Shown one piece after another: positions 44,424-51,987 of a stretch of 51,987 nucleotides of DNA; the first letter of the stretch is position 1; every line of letters starts with the position of its first letter. Under the pieces are notes generated by a model. The model saw only the letters and a list, made by a program, of their open reading frames with translations, was not told where the DNA came from and searched no databases. The stretch covers positions 1 through 51,987 of the forward strand of contig JAKBUS010000010.1 in the NCBI GenBank assembly GCA_021841585.1. Direction: 5' to 3'. Made by a program: the position numbers and the translations under genes. The stretch comes from Pseudomonadota bacterium. GTDB lineage: Bacteria; Pseudomonadota; Gammaproteobacteria; Acidiferrobacterales; Acidiferrobacteraceae.

Positions 44424-45842
44424 TCAGAGTATAGGTCCCGTGGATCTCGGGACGCAGGACACGACGGCTTTCAGCATACTCACAAAGCACATCGCCGCCC
44501 CCAGACCCAAGGCATGGCGGTTCTCCCCGATCCCCCTGGGGACCGCCTGCTCGGTCAGGAAACAGGCCTCGTAGCGGGCCTCGTCGCGCACCGGCTTAGC
44601 GCTCACGAATAGCACCGCAAGCCGCGACCCGCACGGATTCTCGAGCTTCACATAGGCGCGCAGCCCGAGGGCGCGCTTCACGTAGCCGCCCATCTGCCGA
44701 AAGGGGTCAGCGGCAAAGGTGCGCTCCAGGTTTTGCTCCAGGAGCGCGCGCAATTCGGCGCCGGTGATGGTGACCGCGGAGACCGGCGGGTTCATGGGGA
44801 CCCAGTCGCGCAAGGCACCGCGCGTGACCGGACCGGATGAAATCGGTGCGCCATAACACGAGGCGTTGGTGAAGGCGAGCGGGATCCCGGTCTTGGCGCG
44901 AATCGCCGCCAAAAGGAGATTGTCGGCAGTCGACTCCCACATGGCAAAACGATCGAAGCCGCCCTCGGCCTCACTCAGCACGGCATCACGCTCGGACGCA
45001 GGGCCTCGCTCACGGCGTCCGCCATGGCGGCATCCGGGGCGATCCCGGCCGCCACCTCGACGAGCTCGTAGTGGTAGGCCCTCATCTTCCCGCCCTCCCC
45101 GCTCGGGTCCAGGCGCCCCAAAAACACGCCTTGCGCGCCCGACTGGATGACGAGCGCGCCGCCGGCGCGCATCGGCGCGAATAACTGGTTGTGGGTATGC
45201 CCGCTCAGGCACACATCGATACCCGGGGTCATGCCCAAAAGCTTGAGATCCTGCGGCAGGCCTAGGTGCGACAACAACACCACGAGGTCGACCCCGTCAT
45301 CGCGCCTCAGGCGCGCGGCGAGCGGCGCTATGACCTCCATACCCAAGGTAAAAAACACGCCCTCGCTGAAGGACTTCGGCATGGTCTTGTCGACGATATT
45401 GCAGGCCACGCCGATGACCCCCACCCGGCAGCCGCCGACCTCGAAGATCTCGCAGGGGGAAAACAGAGGGGCCCCGGAGCGTTCATCGTAGACGTTACAG
45501 GCCAATACCGGGTAGTCCAAGGGCGCGTGCCCGGTCCCGAAACCCCCTCGGGCCATAGGCGAACTCCCAGTGGCCGGTCATGGCGGCGATCCCGAGGCGA
45601 TTCAAGAGCGGGGGCAGGAGCGCGCCCTGAGTCGCCACCACCGGCCATGTACCGTGCAGGGTATCGCCCCAATCAAGAAACAAGACCGGCGCCCCCTGCC
45701 GCCACGTCGCAAGCAGCGTAGCCAGACGCGCGTAGCCGCCGGCATTGCGGTACACCGTGCCGCCGGCGCTCGCGAACGCCTCGGGGTGCTCATACAGATA
45801 GGCGTGGCTGTCGTTGATCTGTACCAGGGTCATCTCGGGCAT
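44424..45842 (-). pseudogene. Metallophosphatase/5'-nucleotidase (SoxB-related), two frameshifts
   Basis: Three overlapping frames together give one COG0737-type protein of about 470 residues. Frame 1 starts MPEMTLVQINDSHAYLYE at ATG 45842 and includes LDWGDTLHG and TGHWEFAYGP. Frame 2 has LDYPVLACNVYDERSG, VDKTMPKSFSEGVFFTLG, VVLLSHLGLPQDLKL and LSGHTHNQL. Frame 3 has AMWESTADNLLLAAIRAKTG and the C-terminal nucleotidase-like domain to 44424. An extra base near 45520 breaks frame 1 into frame 2; a missing base near 44985-45000 breaks 2 into 3. Metal-binding motifs (D-x-H, G-D-T, G-H-T-H) survive. Family role: phosphoester or thiosulfate-ester hydrolysis; this copy is probably dead unless the shifts are sequencing errors. 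Confidence 0.75.
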
Positions 45843-45902
45843 GGGCCCATATTGCCCCGCACCGACATCCGCGCCATCGGCCTTTACACCGAGCTTAGGG
45901 GA

Positions 45903-46490
45903 TCAGGAGGCGGCGGCGCCCTTCAGGGTGACGCGCCGCACCTCCACCGGTGCCCCGCTGCCGGTATCGAAGGTCACGGCGGCCTCGAGGCCGGCGCGCG
46001 CGATTTGCTCCGGGTCGGTCTCGCGGTCGTAGGCCGCGTGCATGGCCCCGAGGGCGTACTGTTCCCCGGAACCAAAGGCATAGAACTTGGTGTATTCGAG
46101 GACCGTGCGCTTGGAGCAGACCCCGAAAATCCCATGGGCATTGGCGATCAGAAGGCTCACCTGCATGGATTCAAAGGCCTCCTCGCCATTGTCCCCGTCG
46201 AGTCTCAGGAAATAATGGTCCTTCAACATCGCATGCAGCTGCAGGCTCGTCTTATAGATGTCGTTCACATCCTTGAACGAGCGCCGGCAGGAGGTCTCCT
46301 GAAAGATGTTGCGTAGCGCCATGTCCATGGCTGCGTGCCCGGTCACGGCAAGCCAGCTATGATCGACGCGGATGAGCTTGCTGGCATTCTTGATGAAGTC
46401 CGCCGATTCGCGCTGGTCACCATACGTACCCAGGGTATCGGCGCCGATCACCGCCGTATCGCCCTTGCGCACCACCACTATCGTCGTCAT
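45903..46490 (-). CDS. Proteasome-like Ntn hydrolase (HslV/BPH-like)
   Basis: From ATG 46490 the product is 195 residues. After removal of Met it starts TTIVVVRKGDTAVIGADTLG. Counting from that Thr as residue 1, Asp17 (GADTL) and Lys33 (DFIKNASKLI) fall exactly at the catalytic positions of proteasome beta subunits and HslV. WLAVTGHAAMDMA, GSGEQYALGAMHAAY and a C-terminal strand fit the same fold. The extra upstream codons in frame (to 46631) would bury the N-terminal Thr and are not used. It is probably a self-compartmentalising peptidase related to betaproteobacterial proteasome homologues. No HslU or other unfoldase gene is adjacent. Confidence 0.75.
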   Translation of the reverse strand: MTTIVVVRKGDTAVIGADTLGTYGDQRESADFIKNASKLIRVDHSWLAVTGHAAMDMALRNIFQETSCRRSFKDVNDIYKTSLQLHAMLKDHYFLRLDGDNGEEAFESMQVSLLIANAHGIFGVCSKRTVLEYTKFYAFGSGEQYALGAMHAAYDRETDPEQIARAGLEAAVTFDTGSGAPVEVRRVTLKGAAAS

Positions 46491-46610
46491 AACCCGTCCC
46501 GCGAAAACCGTTAGCGCGATCATTGGGCGCGCCCCCACGCGCCGCAAATCATTTTGACCCGGCGCCGGGCCCCCTTTACTATGGACCCAGTATACGGTCG
46601 CCTTCAGCCC

Positions 46611-47831
46611 ATGAGCAATCCATCGAACCACCCGATCGCCCCGCCGCCCGAGGACCGCGCCCGTCGCGCCCTGGAACTATTGCGCGCCTGCGTGCACTGC
46701 GGTTTTTGCAACGCCACATGCCCGACCTACACCTTGACCGGTGATGAGCGCGAGGGTCCGCGTGGCCGTCTCTACCTCATGAAAGACCTGCTTTCGGGCC
46801 ACGCAGATGGTGCCGATCTCAAACCGCTCAGCCATTGCCTGAGCTGCCGGTCCTGCGAGACCACCTGTCCTGCCGGGGTCCGTTACAGCGAGATCCTGGA
46901 CACGGTGCGCGAGCGCACCCAGGAGGACCGGCCGAGGAGACAGCGCGTCCTGGACCAGCTCTCGTTGGTGGCGCTGTCGGCGCGCCGGCCGCTGGCGGCG
47001 ATCATGGGCGGCGCGCGGCGCCTGCGGCCATTCGCCCCCAAGGGCTTGAGGCAGCGCGTTTTGCCGAGCACCACAGGGCTCGAGTGGCCGGCGGCGCGCC
47101 ACACCCGCCGCGTCGGGCTGCTCATCGGCTGTGTTCAACCCGCGCTGCGTCCGGACCTCGACATCAAGGCGGCGCTCGTCCTGGATCAGCTCGGCATCAG
47201 CACAGAGCCGGTAGGGCCGGGCTGCTGCGGCGCACTCCCCTACCATCTTCACGCCCATGACGAGGGTCGATCGACGGCGCGGGCGACACTGGGGCTGGCC
47301 GAGGCCGGGAATTGGGAGGGCCTGACCAGCACCGCCAGCGGATGCACGGCGTTTCTGAAGGATTACACACGGCTCTTCCAGGACACGGATGCCGCGGGAC
47401 GGGCCCAGACATTCGCCGCCACCGTGACCGATATCGCCGCGTGGATCGATCCAGCGCGCCTCCCTCGCGTCCCGGAACAAGAGCAGCGGCGCCTCGCCTG
47501 GCATGCCCCGTGCAGCCTGCAGCATGCCCTAAAGGAGACTGAACGCGTGGAGGCTATTCTGCGGGCGCTGGGCCACACGCTCGTCCCGATCACCGACAGC
47601 GCCCTGTGCTGCGGCTCAGCGGGACCCTATTCCGTGCGTCATCCGCGCCTGGCCACGGCCCTCGGCCGGCGTAAATGGCGCACCTTGACCGGCGCCGACC
47701 CGGAGATAGTCGTGACCGCCAACATCGGCTGCCAGCAGCATCTGGCGCGACACGGCGACCGCCCCGTCCACCATTGGCTGGACCTCGTCTACGACGCGCT
47801 CACCAATCGGGATAGAGCCGACCGCGATTAA
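46611..47831 (+). CDS. glcF: Glycolate oxidase iron-sulfur subunit
   Basis: The 406-residue protein has two 4Fe-4S motifs near the N terminus, CVHCGFCNATCPTY and CLSCRSCETTCPAGV, and two CCG (DUF224) domains later (GCCGALPYH, then LCCGSAGPYS). It passes electrons from the flavin subunits to the respiratory chain. ATG 46611 is the likely start because the frame upstream has no conserved residues. It is divergent from the proteasome-like gene and runs into the convergent glcE, overlapping by 32 bases, an arrangement unlike the collinear glcDEF operon of E. coli. Confidence 0.93.
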   Translation: MSNPSNHPIAPPPEDRARRALELLRACVHCGFCNATCPTYTLTGDEREGPRGRLYLMKDLLSGHADGADLKPLSHCLSCRSCETTCPAGVRYSEILDTVRERTQEDRPRRQRVLDQLSLVALSARRPLAAIMGGARRLRPFAPKGLRQRVLPSTTGLEWPAARHTRRVGLLIGCVQPALRPDLDIKAALVLDQLGISTEPVGPGCCGALPYHLHAHDEGRSTARATLGLAEAGNWEGLTSTASGCTAFLKDYTRLFQDTDAAGRAQTFAATVTDIAAWIDPARLPRVPEQEQRRLAWHAPCSLQHALKETERVEAILRALGHTLVPITDSALCCGSAGPYSVRHPRLATALGRRKWRTLTGADPEIVVTANIGCQQHLARHGDRPVHHWLDLVYDALTNRDRADRD

Positions 47832-48849
47832 AGATGGCGCGCGGATCCATGGCCGCCTTGATGCGCCCCATGAGCGCCATGGTCGCGGGCGCACTCGGTG
47901 CCCACGGGCCCTGACTGCGATCGGCCCCCATGAGGCGCATGGCCTGCCCACGCCAGCGCGTGGCGTATTCGAAGACCGGCCCGGGGTCCCCCGAAAGCCG
48001 CCAGAAGCGCTGCGCGCCCGCCCAATCGATCAAGGTCTCCCGGGGCTCCCAGGGCGCATCCGACGGCACCAGTAGGCGCCACAGATCGCCCGGTCGCGCG
48101 AAGAACGACCCGCGCAGATCCCGCAGATCATCGAAAAGCGCGGGCTCCCCGGTCTCCCCGCCGACGACCCGGCGGGCCGCAGCCACCCGCTCCTCGCGCC
48201 CCGCCAGGCGCACATGCAAGGCCCCGTCGGCATAACAGGCCCCGGTCACCGGCAAGGCGCCTTCCCAGCGCCGCAAGGCGGCGTGCGCCGCGCGCCAATC
48301 GACGGCGAGGTCGCGCACCTCCTCGACCTCGGCGCGCCGGGCCAGGCGCAGACTGACATCCAGCAAAAGCCCCAGCGTGCCATACGCCCCGACCATGAGC
48401 CGCGCGACATCGAAGCCGGCGACATTCTTCAGGACCTGCCCACCGAACCGCAGGATCTCGCCGGTTCCCGACACGATGCGCACGCCGAGGACGGCATCGC
48501 GCAACGCCCCGCCATAGGGGCGCGAAGGACCGGTGAGCCCGACGGCAAGCGCCCCGCCGATAGTAGAGGCCGCGCCCAGGCGCGGAACATCGACCGTCAG
48601 GGTCTGCCGCTCGCGGCCCAGAAGCTCGTCGAGGGCGGCGACGGGCGTGCCGGCGCGAACCGTCACCACGAACTCCGCGGGATCGTACTCCACGATCCCG
48701 GTATGCGCCGCCACCGAAAGCGGCTGCCCGGCCGGTTCCCGTCCAAACGCCCTGCGCGTCCCGCCGCCAATGATCTCCAAGGGGGTGTCGGCGTCGTAGG
48801 CGGCGCGTACCGCCGCGGCAAACGCCTGAGCGCTGTCGTTGTCTTTCAT
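47800..48849 (-). CDS. glcE: Glycolate oxidase FAD-binding subunit
   Basis: The 349-residue FAD_binding_4 protein (VAO-type fold) has IIGGGTRRAFGREPAGQPL, DVPRLGAASTIGGALAVGLTGPSRPYGGALRDAVLGV, and VLKNVAGFDVARLMVGAYGTLGLLLDVSLRL. The last is typical of GlcE rather than the longer GlcD. It lies 36 bases downstream of glcD on the same strand, so the two are co-transcribed. Confidence 0.93.
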   Translation of the reverse strand: MKDNDSAQAFAAAVRAAYDADTPLEIIGGGTRRAFGREPAGQPLSVAAHTGIVEYDPAEFVVTVRAGTPVAALDELLGRERQTLTVDVPRLGAASTIGGALAVGLTGPSRPYGGALRDAVLGVRIVSGTGEILRFGGQVLKNVAGFDVARLMVGAYGTLGLLLDVSLRLARRAEVEEVRDLAVDWRAAHAALRRWEGALPVTGACYADGALHVRLAGREERVAAARRVVGGETGEPALFDDLRDLRGSFFARPGDLWRLLVPSDAPWEPRETLIDWAGAQRFWRLSGDPGPVFEYATRWRGQAMRLMGADRSQGPWAPSAPATMALMGRIKAAMDPRAIFNRGRLYPDW

Positions 48850-48885
48850 GCGCCCCTCGTACCCACATTGGTTATGAACGTCATC

Positions 48886-50367
48886 TTAAAACCGTTCGAG
48901 GCGCGAGAACGGCAGGCGCCCCCCATGGACATGCATGCCGCCGGGCTCCACGCACCGCGCCGGCGTGGGCACCGCCTTGCCCGGATTCAGCAAATGATGC
49001 GGATCGAATGCCGACTTCAGGGCATGGAAGGCCGCAAGCTCGGCTGCCGAGAACTGTGCGCACATGCCGTCGAGTTTTTCGACGCCGACCCCGTGCTCGC
49101 CGCTGATCGTGCCCCCATGCCGCAGGCACAGCCGCAGGATCTCGGCACCCAGGGCCTCGACTTGCTCGAGTTGGCCGGGGACCGCGGCGTCGTACAGGAT
49201 CAAGGGATGGAGATTCCCATCGCCGGCATGAAAGACATTCGCGACCGGCCGCCCATAGCTGCGCGAAAGCGCCGCGATCTCGGTCAATACCGACACCAGG
49301 GACCGGCGCGGGATCGTGCCATCCATGCAGTAATAATCGGGCGCCAGCCGCCCCACCGCGGGGAACGCCGATTTACGCCCCAGCCACAACCGGCGCCGGT
49401 CCTCGTCGCGCGATGCCTGCTGCAGGGCAAATGCCCCATGGGCGGCGAAGATCGCGCGCAGCCGCTCCCCGTCCAAGGCCACCGCTAGATCGTCACCATC
49501 GACCTCCGCCAACACCACCGCCGCCGACCCCTCGGGATAGCGGATGCCGGTATAGTCCTGGGCGGCCGATAGCGCCAGACCATCCATGAGCTCGAGCCCT
49601 GCCGGGACGATGCCCTCGGAGACCACCTGGCTTACGCTTGCCGCCGCCGCCTCGAGCGACCGGAAGGCGGCGAGCCATGCCACTGTCGTGAGCGGCCGGG
49701 ACCACAGTCGCACCGTGACCTCGACCACCACCCCCAGCAAGCCCTCGGAGCCTGTCAACAGGGCGCAAAGGTCCAGGGGCGCCTCGCCGGTCGGCCCGCC
49801 GATCTCGTGGAGGGTGCCATCCGCGGTGAAAAACTTGAGCGCGAGGATATTGTGCGTGGTCAGCCCATATTTGAGGCAGTGCACGCCGCCGGCATTCTCG
49901 GCGACGTTGCCGCCGATCGTGCACGCGATCTGCGAGGACGGGTCTGGGGCATAAAAAAGACCAAAAGATCGCGCGGCCTCGGAGATCGCCAGATTGCGGA
50001 CCCCAGGCTCGACGCGCGCCAATCGGTTGTCCGGATCTATCGCCACGATGCGATCGAGGCGCGCAAGCCCGAGAACGATCCCCTCTGGGTGAGGAAGGGC
50101 GCCGCCGGACAGGCCGGTGCCGGCGCCGCGCGCCACGATCGGGACATCGTACTCCGTGCACAAGGCCAGTACCTGCCCGACCTCGGCCGCGGTCCGTGGC
50201 AAGGCTACCGCCAACGGCCGCGCCCGGTAGACCGGTAGGCCGTCGCACTCGTATACCGTCACATCCGAGGATTTTTGGAGAAGGCCGTCGGCTGGCAAGA
50301 TACGTTTCAGGCGTCGCATGAAGGCCGCGGGCCACGGACACCGGTTGGACTCTGCAATATCGTTCAT
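48886..50367 (-). CDS. glcD: Glycolate oxidase FAD subunit
   Basis: The 493-residue GlcD oxidises glycolate (or D-lactate) to glyoxylate. It has PIVARGAGTGLSGGALPHPEGIVLGLARLDRI, ACTIGGNVAENAGGVHCLKYGLT, TGSEGLLGVVVEVTVRLW and a C-terminal FAD-oxidase domain with NVFHAGDGNLHPL and SGEHGVGVEKL. I start at ATG 50367, MNDIAESNRC, since the longer frame reaches into the promoter region of osmC. It could equally be a D-lactate dehydrogenase subunit, but glcE and glcF neighbours favour glycolate. Confidence 0.93.
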   Translation of the reverse strand: MNDIAESNRCPWPAAFMRRLKRILPADGLLQKSSDVTVYECDGLPVYRARPLAVALPRTAAEVGQVLALCTEYDVPIVARGAGTGLSGGALPHPEGIVLGLARLDRIVAIDPDNRLARVEPGVRNLAISEAARSFGLFYAPDPSSQIACTIGGNVAENAGGVHCLKYGLTTHNILALKFFTADGTLHEIGGPTGEAPLDLCALLTGSEGLLGVVVEVTVRLWSRPLTTVAWLAAFRSLEAAAASVSQVVSEGIVPAGLELMDGLALSAAQDYTGIRYPEGSAAVVLAEVDGDDLAVALDGERLRAIFAAHGAFALQQASRDEDRRRLWLGRKSAFPAVGRLAPDYYCMDGTIPRRSLVSVLTEIAALSRSYGRPVANVFHAGDGNLHPLILYDAAVPGQLEQVEALGAEILRLCLRHGGTISGEHGVGVEKLDGMCAQFSAAELAAFHALKSAFDPHHLLNPGKAVPTPARCVEPGGMHVHGGRLPFSRLERF

Positions 50368-50420
50368 GGGACCTATACTGCCGAGCAAAGCCTCAACGGG
50401 CAAGCCCAGGAGATCATGTC

Positions 50421-50873
50421 ATGGCGCAAGACGGATTGGTCGTGGAAATCACGCAGACCGAGGATTTCCGGTTTACGGTGCACTTCCCGCAAGCGGACCT
50501 GATGACCGACGAGCCGCCGCCCACGGGCGCCGGCAGCGGGCCACAACCGTCCGAGCTTCTGGCCGCCGCGGTCGCGAATTGCCTGATGGCAAGCCTACTC
50601 TTTTGTCTGAACAAATCCCATGTCACATCCGCACCGCTCAGGGCCCGCGCCGAGGGGCACACCGGGCGCGATGCCGCCGGCCGGTTGCGCCTCACGGGCA
50701 TCGACGTAACGCTGACCGCGCCGGCCGCGACACCAAGATGCCTCAGCCTCTTTGAAAACTACTGCACGGTCACGCAAAGCGTCAGGGCCGGAATTCCGAT
50801 CAAGGTAGCGGTCACCGACGAGCAGGGCCGGGTGATTTACGAAGATCATCCGTCATCGCCGAGTCCTTCCTAA
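50421..50873 (+). CDS. OsmC-family protein
   Basis: The 150-residue OsmC/Ohr-like protein has [23 protein letters not shown] with the first conserved Cys and [17 protein letters not shown] with the second. Members of this fold reduce organic hydroperoxides, so a peroxidase role is plausible. The spacing of the cysteines and the short N-terminal part resemble general OsmC more than Ohr. It is transcribed divergently from glcD, with 53 bases between starts. TATACT at 50374-50379 could be its -10 box. Confidence 0.85.
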   Translation: MAQDGLVVEITQTEDFRFTVHFPQADLMTDEPPPTGAGSGPQPSELLAAAVANCLMASLLFCLNKSHVTSAPLRARAEGHTGRDAAGRLRLTGIDVTLTAPAATPRCLSLFENYCTVTQSVRAGIPIKVAVTDEQGRVIYEDHPSSPSPS

Positions 50874-50929
50874 CATTCCAAGCCTCTCGGACTTTCGCTG
50901 GTACCGGGGGTTAGGACCGCGGGATAAAG

Positions 50930-50935
50930 TATTAT
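50930..50935 (+). promoter_or_regulatory. Possible -10 box for the cold-shock gene
   Basis: TATTAT at 50930-50935 stands out in a GC-rich context 59 bases before the csp start. A convincing -35 partner is not seen. The resulting leader of about 50 bases would be shorter than that of E. coli cspA. Confidence 0.3.
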
Positions 50936-50994
50936 GGTCCAGGCGGCCCACCCGTTACGGACACTTCAATCTTCACGAAAAGAGGCGGACGCAG

Positions 50995-51201
50995 ATGCGA
51001 ATGGGAACAGTAAAGTGGTTCAACGAGGCCAAGGGCTTCGGTTTCATAGCACCCCAGGACGGGAGCCCGGATGTGTTCGTGCATTATTCCGCCATCCAGG
51101 GCGACGGGTTTCGGAATCTCTCCGAAGGGCAGGCGGTCGAGTTCGAGAGCACCAGGAGCCAGAAGGGAATGCAGGCGACTCATGTGCGACCGATGCGCTA
51201 G
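50995..51201 (+). CDS. Cold-shock domain RNA chaperone
   Basis: The 68-residue protein is a single cold-shock domain: [17 protein letters not shown] (RNP1 as KGFGFI) and [17 protein letters not shown] (RNP2 as VFVHY). It is of the CspA/CspE type, binding single-stranded nucleic acid. AGAGG (50981-50985) precedes ATG 50995; the ATG two codons later is an alternative start matching the usual family N terminus. Confidence 0.96.
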   Translation: MRMGTVKWFNEAKGFGFIAPQDGSPDVFVHYSAIQGDGFRNLSEGQAVEFESTRSQKGMQATHVRPMR

Positions 51202-51239
51202 ACCGAGTCCCGGACGATACCGGTACCCGAGATGACAAA

Positions 51240-51268
51240 AAATAGGGGCCCCAGAGGGGCCCCTATTT
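51240..51268. terminator. Bidirectional rho-independent terminator
   Basis: AAATAGGGGCCCC (51240-51252) and GGGGCCCCTATTT (51256-51268) form a perfect 13-bp stem with a 3-base AGA loop. A and T runs flank the stem on either side, so it can work in both directions. It lies between the cold-shock gene and the convergent fklB-like gene. Confidence 0.85.
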
Positions 51269-51291
51269 CACGCTTGTAGCAGCGCTTCCGG

Positions 51292-51972
51292 CTACTTCGC
51301 GATACCCAAAAGATGCATGGTGAACACCAGCGTGGTGTTGGGCGGGATGCCCGGACGCCCTTGTGGTCCGTAAGCCAGATGACCCGGCACCACGATCTGC
51401 CAAGTGGACCCCGTGGGCATCAGGACCAAGGCCTCCTTCAGGCCAGCGATGAGACCATTCAGCGGAAACACCGCCGGCTTGCCGGTCTTCTGATTCGTCG
51501 CAAACAGCCGGCCATTGATGAAGCGGCCCCAGTAGTCGGCCTTGATCGTATCCTGCAAGGTCGGTCGCGGCCCGCGACCCTCGGTCAGCACCTTATACTC
51601 GACGCCGCCGGGAAGCATTTTCACGCCCGGCTTTTTCGCATATTTCGCGCGGAACGCCCGGCCCGCGGCCTGCTCGCGCGCGCCCAGGGCCTTCAACATC
51701 GCGATGTTGTGGGCCTGCATCTGTTTTTGGAACTTGGCCACCACCGACGCCATCTGCGCCGGCGGCAAAAGCGGCTTCGCACCCTTCAGGGCGTCGCTAA
51801 TGGCGCGTGTGAAGATGTCAGGCTCGACGGGAATGCCGTTATTGCGCAGGTTCTCACCGAACTGATAGCCGAGGCTGTAACTCAACTGTGCCTTGGGTGA
51901 GAGGCCCTTGGCCATGACGGGGGCCGCCAACAGGCAGCCTATAGCCGCCAACGCGGCGTACCTCTTATGCAT
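51292..51972 (-). CDS. Exported FKBP-type peptidyl-prolyl isomerase (Mip/FkpA-like)
   Basis: The 226-residue protein has a signal peptide (LAAIGCLLAAPVMA, cleavage near residue 21), an N-terminal dimerisation helix region (QLSYSLGYQFGENLRNNG, then a long helix with FQKQMQAHNIAMLKALG) and a C-terminal FKBP domain (KADYWGRFINGRLFATN, LAYGPQGRPGIPPNTTLVFTMHLLGI). Two active-site positions look altered: the usual F-D-S is F-A-T and the V-I-P-G-W Trp is Leu (LIAGL). It may fold-assist without strong prolyl isomerase activity. AGGAG precedes ATG 51972. Confidence 0.9.
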   Translation of the reverse strand: MHKRYAALAAIGCLLAAPVMAKGLSPKAQLSYSLGYQFGENLRNNGIPVEPDIFTRAISDALKGAKPLLPPAQMASVVAKFQKQMQAHNIAMLKALGAREQAAGRAFRAKYAKKPGVKMLPGGVEYKVLTEGRGPRPTLQDTIKADYWGRFINGRLFATNQKTGKPAVFPLNGLIAGLKEALVLMPTGSTWQIVVPGHLAYGPQGRPGIPPNTTLVFTMHLLGIAK

Positions 51973-51987
51973 GTAAGCTCCTAGTCG

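Noticed and set aside
43101-44612. Long plus-strand frame opposite miaB
   Set aside because: miaB is certain by radical-SAM motifs, and the opposite frame matches no family.
1-51987. tRNA, rRNA or CRISPR arrays
   Set aside because: No cloverleaf with a conserved T-loop, no rRNA core sequence and no regularly spaced repeats were seen by eye; a covariance-model scan would be the decisive check.

Overview
The window is a high-GC chromosomal segment from a gammaproteobacterium. The evidence is gene order. It carries a kdsD-kdsC-lptC-lptA-lptB-rpoN-hpf-hprK-rapZ-PTS cluster, a leuS-lptE-holA-(proA)-nadD-rsfS-rlmH cluster joined to maf-rng-yhdP-(nitrilase)-tldD-pmbA, and a miaB-phoH-ybeY-corC-lnt cluster. 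HprK beside RapZ and a mannose-type EIIA is typical of beta- and deep-branching gammaproteobacteria rather than enterics. The glycolate oxidase genes would fit an autotroph that salvages glycolate. That lifestyle, and any closer placement (for example near Acidiferrobacter-like sulfur or iron oxidisers), is inference only.

Layout. 1-1694: 3' part of a beta-propeller protein cut by the window edge. 2050-3435: a decayed island with a broken VapB/VapC-type toxin-antitoxin pair and a frameshifted IS21 istA remnant. 3634-5657: a luciferase-like oxidoreductase overlapping an NAD-dependent epimerase. 5672-7649 (minus): an ABC-2 exporter coupled to an unknown protein. 7734-10948: Kdo and LPS-transport genes. 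11001-17248: rpoN, hpf, hprK, rapZ and a truncated PTS (EIIA, HPr, EI). 17249-18493: a broken DUF1330 gene and a small WYL-like protein. 18626-36718 (almost all minus): lpd-like gene, pmbA, tldD, nitrilase, yhdP, rng, maf, rlmH, rsfS, nadD, proA, holA, lptE, leuS. 36719-39123: a variable block with a Fic gene, strong inverted repeats and a dead IS200-type transposase. 39124-44273 (minus): lnt, corC, ybeY, phoH, miaB. 44424-51972: a twice-frameshifted metallophosphatase pseudogene, a proteasome-like Ntn hydrolase, glycolate oxidase subunits in split orientation, OsmC, cold-shock protein, and a periplasmic FKBP.

How the parts work together. kdsD/kdsC make the Kdo precursor and lptC/A/B plus the distant lptE build the LPS export machine. 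The PTS proteins here have no sugar permease, so with HprK and RapZ they look like a regulatory relay. In this relay the EIIA protein has Gln where the phospho-accepting His should be, while HPr and EI keep their active residues. This is the most striking functional anomaly in the window. Other points of interest are the proteasome homologue with complete catalytic residues, the Fic locus with nested palindromes, and five pseudogenes or IS remnants lying between conserved operons. No tRNA, rRNA or CRISPR array was seen.
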